DNA of 64,000 nucleotides. Origin: Rosa chinensis (taxonomy: Eukaryota; Streptophyta; Magnoliopsida; Rosales; Rosaceae). The stretch is taken from NCBI RefSeq assembly GCF_002994745.2, contig NC_037094.1, positions 2,340,001 through 2,404,000 of the forward strand, written 5' to 3'. The notes beneath the pieces were generated by a model. That model ran no database searches and was not told where the DNA came from. It saw nothing but the letters and a program-made list of their open reading frames with translations. Below, one piece after another: positions 57,962 to 64,000 of this stretch (the stretch's first letter is position 1; each line of letters starts with the position of its first letter). Both the position numbers and the translations under genes were made by a program.

Positions 57962-58478
57962 TGTTAATGTCTAAAAGTCTAGCGGTAGCCGGACCTTAGT
58001 TAACGCTAATCCGGTGGGCGGATCGATACTTGTGTTGGTATTGTAGTTCCCGTTACATGTCAAGTAAAATACAATGGGCATCAGAGGGAGACCGCGCTGG
58101 GCGGTCTTCAACTCTCCGATGCCTAAGTTAGTCAATGTATTTATGTTGACAAAGTAGCAGTAGGTAAGTATTGAATGCGTAATTAATGAGGAGAGAGGAG
58201 AGAACCTTTTATAGGTGAGGAAGAGACTGATCTTGTCTTTGTTTTCGATGTGGGACTGATATGCTTCATTTCTCAGTTTCAGAAGCTTCTGATGCCATCT
58301 TGGCGCGGCGCGTGGCGGCGCGGCGCGTGGCGATCTGGAGGTGGTCCGATGCTGAGGTTGTAGCCCGTCTGGCGGTGTGTCTGCATGTCATTCCTTTGGT
58401 TGGAATTAGTACCTTTAGCGGTACAATGAGCATGGCCCATTATAGCTAATTATGCTTGCAAATGTACATGTATGTACA
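57962..58478 (-). repeat. Gypsy 5' LTR
   Basis: 517 bp. It differs from the 3' LTR mainly in the GC-rich GCGCGGCGCGTGG block near 58305-58330 and at a few single bases. Confidence 0.93.
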
Positions 58479-58483
58479 TCAAC

Positions 58484-59042
58484 CAAAACCATTAATATTT
58501 AACTGGTCCGCATGGTGGTTGGATATGTCAACATATTTCCCTTGCATTCTGTATAGAAAAATGGTGGTGTATGTACTAGTCTTTGCATATGATGGTCTAG
58601 TATTAAATATTCTTAACGAGTATGGCATAGTGTGTCATTATATACATGACCCTTATTCAGAAGGGGATGCACCTGCGATGAGTTGAGGTTACAGTGCATC
58701 ATACTTTGACATGGGTGTCCCAAAAGGTCATGCCATAGCAAGTAGTTACTTGAATTAGTTAGCTTCTAGCTAACATATTTCAATTTCTCCAATGTACGCT
58801 TCTGGCCGCACACTCGGAGGTTATGCAAAGATATTCCACTCATTTTTCTCAGTGGTTTCAACGTGGTAACTGTTGGTTCGAATATCCTTAATACTCAATA
58901 ACGTTCTTCTGGAACGTGGAGAATATAAGGCCTCATTAATAGTAAGTTCAGTACCATTGGACAACATAAAGTAGGCTTTGCCATAGCCCTCTATCAGGTT
59001 GGATTGCCCTGATAAGGTTGTCACAGAGATATGAATAGACAA
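58484..59042 (-). pseudogene. Copia pre-integrase and integrase start, degenerate
   Basis: The frame at 58821-59042 reads VTTLSGQSNLIEGYGKAYF, then LYSPRSRRTLLSIKDI, typical of the region between protease and integrase in Copia elements. Integrase sequence then continues in broken frames up to the Gypsy insertion. Confidence 0.75.
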
Positions 59043-59909
59043 TAAGTTTGAAAAACATCTCCGATCTGGGAGTATGGTGTGTGTAATAGCACTTTTAACC
59101 AGACAACAAACTTCCCCACAGAATATGTCTATTCATTTATTTAATTCAATGGATCACATGTATAAATAAGTTTATTGAATTAAATACATTCGAACATAAC
59201 CACATTTTCATAATCCAAAATGATTGAAAACATAAATCACCAAAAATAATCCGAAGATGTTTCATTCATTAAGATGAAATAGATATGACACAAGGGACCA
59301 ATTATACCCATGTCTTCGAGTTCTAATTCTCGGTATGTTCAGTAACTGCTTGAAAATCCATGATCTCTAGTGTGGAATCGATAGAAAATTACCCTTAAAT
59401 AAAGTTGGTATTTCGAGTTCCGCGACCGGCGTAATACTCATCTACTGCTTCGGCTCACACAACAGGTGCGGGACCAACAGTCAATTCTTCCACATCGATA
59501 ACAAAGATCATGCTGATTCTGGTGGCAACTGGCCGGACCAGTGTTCTTTTCCACTTTGGCTTGTTGGGTAGGGGCACTATAACATGGGGCCATGTTTTGG
59601 GCGGTTATATGGGCCATTTATGGGCCCACCTCTCTTTCCTTGTCTCGAAAGATATGACTTTTTTTTTCCTTCCACGGCCACAATTTCTCATTTCGTGATT
59701 AGGTTTGCGATGAGTAACATCATTTGCTTCAAGCAAAAGTGTTGCTTAGGTACTGATGGGCTTGACATGATCATTCCTCAACAGGAGGTTGTTGTTCATT
59801 TCAGGTAGCATTAGTAAGAATTAGTAAAGTGCCTCTCCTTGTATTATTTTGGGCAAATGGGCTTGTTCAATATCTTGCTAATCATGTCTTGCTTCAGGCA
59901 AGAAAATGG

Positions 59910-60182
59910 TCATTTAGTGGTTAAAGTACTCTTCCAGAGCGACCCAAAGAGTCTGTGGATCCTCTTCATCGGATACTCAACTTGGAGTGCTTTCTCCATA
60001 TGTTTCTTTATGAACATTATGGCACTCGCCTTAAAAGCCTCAGTGACGACGTTGTCATGAGTATCGATTGTTAATCTCATCTTCTTTGTAGTCAGATGAA
60101 TTTTCACATCTTGAGTCAACTTTAGATAGTTTCTTCCGGAAACCTCCAAAGCAACAAAGTCAAACATGTTGAGATTTGACAT
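59910..60182 (-). pseudogene. Copia gag N-terminal remnant
   Basis: Reads MSNLNMFDFVALEVSGRNYL and later VKIHLTTKKMR, the usual N-terminus of plant Copia gag. It then loses frame; further gag sequence to 59043 is broken. Confidence 0.75.
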
Positions 60183-61942
60183 TTCTTACAGGAAAGGAAC
60201 AAATAATATTAGTGCTTTGGGTAATATCATCCATAAGCAAGTAATGAGAATTTCAGGTTCTATAACATAGTATGAAAAATCGGATTAGACATGTAAAATC
60301 TACTGGTTTTATCATGTGTGGTGAATTTATGAAGGAAACTTCAAGTTTCTTAAATGGCATTATCGAAACTACAAGTTCGATTTATGTATGAACTACTGGT
60401 TCATCAGATACCTGCATTTTCTACACATATATTCTAATGCGAAAATTTGACAAGTAACAAAATGATATTGAATAGAGCAAATTGTAATAATATCTCACAA
60501 ATTAGCTAAATGGAAATCACAAATCAATTGAGATATTAATTGCATGCTAGTAATATAACAGATTAATTATCACACAATTATGTGAATAAATGCTTCTGGC
60601 AATTAATTACACATATTAAATATGGTGAATCTATTTACAATATCAAATCATTTTTCCTTTTATTTGATTCTGATGGACCAAAGGAGTGGGCTTGATAGTG
60701 AAGCCTACTAGGCTTAGTCTGCAAGCTCGTGACCTAGGCTTTCATGCACTAGTCAAAGAGTATGTGAGGCCTGCTGGGCTGCTAGGTCTTGCGCAGGGAG
60801 AGTGGGTCTGCTAGGCTCAAACTGGCCTGCCAAGGAAAAAGTTATTACTCAACCCTTTTGGTAATTCCAATTAAATACGACCAGGTAAGAGTATGAGGTT
60901 TGGGTGGAGCGAGGCTCATTTAAGTACACAGCCTCATTGTATCTTGCCTAGACATCTCATCGAATTGCGTACGCCTACTTGGAAAGATTCATAACCTTTC
61001 AATGTTATCGAAACTATGGGTTCGATACGTGTGCACTTCTGGTTCAATATTTATGTGTGAACTTCTAGTTCATTAAGTACCTGCATTCTATTCATATATA
61101 TTCTAGTGCAAGGAATTTTTTAAGCCACTAAAATATTCATATAATTAATATGAGCAAATAGATAAGCAAGTAACACCACAAAATCATTATAGTAATAAAC
61201 GCAAAATACGTTATTAAAATGAAATAATAAAGAATAAATTATTAAATGATTGTGGTAATGAGCATAAATTACTATGGTAATTGCTTTGGATAAAGATCAA
61301 TCAAAATCAAAACATGAATTTAATCAATTGATCAATCACCAATTAAATGGAGTTGAATCTGCTTCCAGCAGTATTAATAATAAATGGTGATGATAATTAC
61401 CAATTGGTCATAATGACACAGTGGACAACAGGCTGGGCTGGTACACAATGTGGCTAGGTTCAAATCCCAAAAATAGCAGACTTTATTTTTGCATGCATCA
61501 TGGAGGATTTTTCATGTTCAATCAATAGGCTCAATAAACATGAATATAAAATTAGATTTTGGAAAACATTACTTGATGAAGAGCGGATGAAACTTCAGTT
61601 TATATGTGCAGAACTGAGAAGGTTGTCTTCTCAGCCAATCCAATAACTATTCGCCTCTTTTGGTAGGAAATCCCGAATCTCAAAGCTATTCGATCCAAAT
61701 CTTAGAGCTAGTCGTGAACACGGAGCAGATTCTCCTCTGAACAGCTCCCACTTTGAATGATGTATAGGTCTCAAAAAGACTCTAATAGGGCTGAAAGTTG
61801 GAGGTCAGATAGAAGAGGCAGGGACGAATAACTTTGATGAAGGAAAGATTTTGATCTGAGGTCCCGATCAAGAGGTTTCGGGGTGTGCAAACAGGCTGCA
61901 TCAGGTGTTTTTTTTTTCTTTGGCTAGGGCTTGGGTTAGAGC
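60183..61942 (-). other. Copia leader region
   Basis: Non-coding. It contains a direct repeat: 'ATCGAAACTA(C/T)(A/G)(A/G)GTTCGAT' with the following 'ACCTGCATTCT' and 'ATATATTCTA' blocks at about 60362-60440 and 61010-61110. Confidence 0.5.
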
Positions 61943-61957
61943 TTCGTGCTGATAACG
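61943..61957 (-). other. Copia primer-binding site
   Basis: Right after the 5' LTR the minus strand reads CGTTATCAGCACGAA. TATCAG suits an initiator-methionine tRNA type site, as in most Copia elements, though the match is partial. Confidence 0.5.
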
Positions 61958-62200
61958 TGTTGTAAAACAGAAATATTTTTGAGTGAGAGAGAGAGAGTTT
62001 GGACACAGAGAATCAGATTGTATCCATTCATCTCACCATGAGGGGGTTTATATAGGAGTACATGATGTATACAAATAGGCAACGTTTAATAGCAACGTCA
62101 ATTACTCCTATTCACAATCCTATCAATCACTAATCTATAGTGAAAGGCATATATGACTCTCCATCTATTTACATGATATTAGCCATAATTATTTACAACA
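61958..62200 (-). repeat. Copia 5' LTR
   Basis: 243 bp, from TGTTGTAAAACAG to TTTACAACA on the plus strand. A TATA-like TTTATATAGG lies inside. Confidence 0.92.
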
Positions 62201-62205
62201 ACATC

Positions 62206-62586
62206 CTGCAACTCCAACCTGGACACATATGAACACCAATATAGAAAGAAAAGACACGTACCCGAACTAACAGAAGGGAATGAAGCAAGAAAGCATAATG
62301 CCATGAATGATCTATTAGGGCAAAAGGCTGAAAGAGTCATTAAGTAATGAGAAGCATCTTTAATATCTCATTATCTAATTGATTGAAGTACTGACCAATC
62401 TCATGCTAATCACTCAAAGCCGTTTTCTATTCGTGTGGCCTTTGTTTTCTTTGTCTTCTTGCTCATTCCAGTATGAAGAATATATAATCAACTAGGAATC
62501 TACAACAGCTAACTATATAGTAGCCAATAGGGATTAGGGAGCTATATACGTACTCATGCACGGGTTTTCATATATAGCTAGCATAA
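62206..62586 (+). other. Duplicated promoter region of the second P450 copy
   Basis: Shares GGGAATGAAGCAAGAAAG (near 62277) and the GAATCTACAACAGCTAACTATATAG block with the region before the intact P450. The Copia element sits at the left edge of this duplicated block. Confidence 0.55.
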
Positions 62587-63400
62587 ATGGAGAATTCATT
62601 GGGGTTATGGGTGGCTTTGGTTGTAGGAGGTTTGCCACTTTTGGGGTTGCTATTATGGTGGTGGAATGAGTTTTGGTATGTGCTTCCTCTTAAATTGCGC
62701 GGGTCGTCGGGTCGTCAACCGCTGCCAAATTGCCTCCGGTGTTAGATCAAACTGTGTGTATTCAATCCAAATCACATAAACTGAAACCTATATTAGATCA
62801 AAACATGGATATGAATTACTACAAATGACCAGAATGTGTAATTGAACTCGGGATTGAAAACAGCCTATCAATCTTGAATCTGCAGAAAACAAGAACATAA
62901 GAACATGAACACAGAAACTTACTCGATATGCTCTCCCACTGTCTATGATAGACTTCTCCTGATTTCACATTTATGTTCTCTTAGTATATGGGACTAAAAA
63001 TAAGAACAACTAGTGCATCAGAAGGGACCAATCTGACATATACATATAGCAATGCACCAAATCAGTTTCATCCATAAAGAAACTGATTTCATTGCTTAAC
63101 TGCCTATTTAACTGCTCTGCAACTGTATTTCTATTTTGAATTCAAAATAATATATAAGCTTATCCATAAGTCAAGATTAATTGACAGCTTATACACCTAT
63201 TGTTTAAACTCTGATCAAATTACGTACACTCGCATATCAGTGTATGAACCCTAAGCAATGTCCAATTCCATATGTAAGTCATGTCATAGCTTACATCCGG
63301 GTCATTTGGGGTTTCCATTTCTTGGTGAAATGCTCACTTTTTTGTGGTATTTCAAAATACTTCGACGCCCCGATGAGTTCATCAATGCCAAGCGAGCTAA
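62587..63400 (+). pseudogene. Second P450 copy, exon 1 only in window, disrupted
   Basis: The start (WVALVVGGLP, WWWNEFWYVLPLKLRGSS) and the end of exon 1 (HLGFPFLGEMLTFLWYFK, FINAKRAK) are close to the intact P450 at 38701. Two lesions lie between them. First, GGGTCGTC is doubled in tandem (about 62700-62715), adding 8 bp and shifting the frame. Second, a 556-bp solo LTR (62740-63295) lies in the LPPG hinge codons. The splice donor after exon 1 (63401) is kept. The rest of the gene is outside the window. As read, no P450 can be made from this start. Confidence 0.88.
62740..63295 (+). mobile_element. Solo LTR in exon 1 of the P450 pseudogene
   Basis: Starts TGTTAGATCAAA and ends ATAGCTTACA, with TG...CA ends. 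It is flanked by the exact duplication TCCGG (62735-62739 and 63296-63300). When one copy of TCCGG is set aside, the P450 sequence on both sides lines up with the intact gene. No internal element sequence remains. Confidence 0.9.
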
Positions 63401-64000
63401 GTATGGATGCTTAATTTCCATTTTTCTAGCCTCAATTTTGTACTAATTATAATTCAATATGTGGTTCTATAATTATTATAAGTTTAGTCCCCAAAACGGC
63501 ATCTTTAGTGGATTATTTATCTTAGCTCCTGATATATTTTGAAGAGCATGTTTATCAATTTTAGCAGCTGTACCAGACTTCTAAGTGACTATCTATTTTA
63601 ACTTTTAACTATTCTGCTCCTAAATATAGAGAGCAAGATGAGGCTCTTTATTAATTTTGTTAATTTAAAATATTTATTTTAAGTTATTTCATGTAATTTA
63701 TAGATATATTTAAACTATTTTTTTATTCATTCAATAGATATTATATAAATAAAAAATTAGCTAAAATAGAGAGAATTGATGCAAATATATTTAAAAGTGA
63801 TTAATTAAAATGAATTTTTAGCTATTTTCGCTAAAATTTGATATAAAAATAGCTAATATTGCTCAAGATGCTAAGTCCAAACAACACCAAACTTAAGCAA
63901 TAAATGTCATTGATTTACAGACATGTTGATAAAACGTAATTGAGAAAGTCGGATGTCCATATTAAAACAATTGGGACAAATCACAAAGACAAAAAAAAAA
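63401..64000 (+). other. AT-rich sequence after exon 1 (intron 1 of the P450 copy, or later DNA)
   Basis: Starts with the donor GTATGG. No exon 2 homologue (YGDGVGMYRTHMFG-like) appears before the window ends, although the intact gene has only a 268-bp intron 1. So intron 1 is longer here, or the rest of the gene is missing. Confidence 0.5.

Larger units (their letters stand above)
46998..58478 (-). mobile_element. Tat-lineage Gypsy LTR retrotransposon, 11.5 kb, nested in the Copia element
   Basis: LTRs at 46998-47513 and 57962-58478 start TGTTAATGTC and end ATGTATGTACA. The exact 5-bp duplication TCAAC flanks them (46993-46997 and 58479-58483). On the minus strand come a primer site, gag, pol (protease, reverse transcriptase, RNase H, a second RNase H, integrase), then a roughly 4.7-kb tail holding an antisense gene and tandem repeats. 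A second, archaeal-type RNase H and long extra ORFs are marks of the Tat group. By eye the LTRs differ at about seven bases and one indel (about 1.4%), so it is younger than its Copia host. Confidence 0.93.
43472..62200 (-). mobile_element. Copia LTR retrotransposon, degenerate, interrupted by a Gypsy element
   Basis: LTRs at 43472-43712 and 61958-62200 both run TGTTGTAAAACAG to AACA and are flanked by the exact 5-bp duplication ACATC (43467-43471 and 62201-62205). Coding remnants on the minus strand follow Copia order: gag, protease/pre-integrase, integrase, reverse transcriptase, RNase H. Removing the nested Gypsy copy (46998-58478 plus one TSD) leaves about 7.2 kb, longer than a typical 5-kb Copia because of a long leader and tail. 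By eye the LTRs differ at about five bases plus microsatellite length, roughly 2-3%. Confidence 0.92.

Noticed and set aside
1..64000. tRNA or rRNA genes
   Set aside because: I found no cloverleaf-type A/B box pair or rRNA-like stretch by reading; a tRNAscan run would be needed to exclude degenerate ones.

Overview
This window is nuclear DNA of a flowering plant, almost certainly a eudicot. The genes have GT-AG introns and AT-rich intergenic DNA, and they belong to plant-only families: a WUSCHEL-type homeobox factor, two NRT1/PTR (NPF) transporters and a CYP85-clan cytochrome P450. The repeats are also plant types: Tat-lineage Gypsy, Copia, LINE, hAT and Mutator-like elements. The overall feel is Rosaceae-like, but the sequence alone does not prove the family.

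Layout. 1-6.9 kb: degenerate retroelement DNA around an intronless WUS-like gene (3282-3881), then a Mutator-like element with a 9-bp target duplication carrying a receptor-kinase fragment (4225-5889). 6.9-10.7 kb: two long LTRs of one family head to head, forming an inverted repeat. 10.9-18.8 kb: a TTA-flanked MITE, a hAT MITE, a Copia fragment split by a 2-kb solo LTR, and a 5'-truncated LINE with a 16-bp target duplication. 19.2-21.8 kb: intact four-exon NPF gene (604 aa, minus). 22-28 kb: MITEs and gene-fragment-carrying elements, including a Mutator-like element with a PB1-domain fragment. 28.1-31.0 kb: intact three-exon NPF2.8-like gene (609 aa, minus). 32.2-37.8 kb: a region with a fibrillin fragment, a hAT MITE, and a Mutator-like element with a solo LTR nested in it. 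38.7-42.7 kb: intact eight-exon P450 (483 aa, plus). 43.5-62.2 kb: a degenerate Copia element (5-bp target duplication) into whose integrase an 11.5-kb Tat-type Gypsy element has inserted (5-bp target duplication). 62.6-64.0 kb: exon 1 of a second P450 copy, broken by an 8-bp tandem duplication and by a solo-LTR insertion.

Functionally, the host genes are one shoot/root meristem-type transcription factor, two nitrate/peptide/specialised-metabolite-type transporters and one ER-bound P450 with a decayed tandem paralogue. NPF transporters next to a CYP85-clan P450 could suggest linked specialised metabolism, but nothing in the sequence proves this. The most notable non-host feature is an intact, spliced, 832-codon gene running antisense to gag-pol inside the Gypsy element, whose own gag-pol carries several breaks. 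The second theme is repeated capture of host gene pieces by Mutator-like elements.
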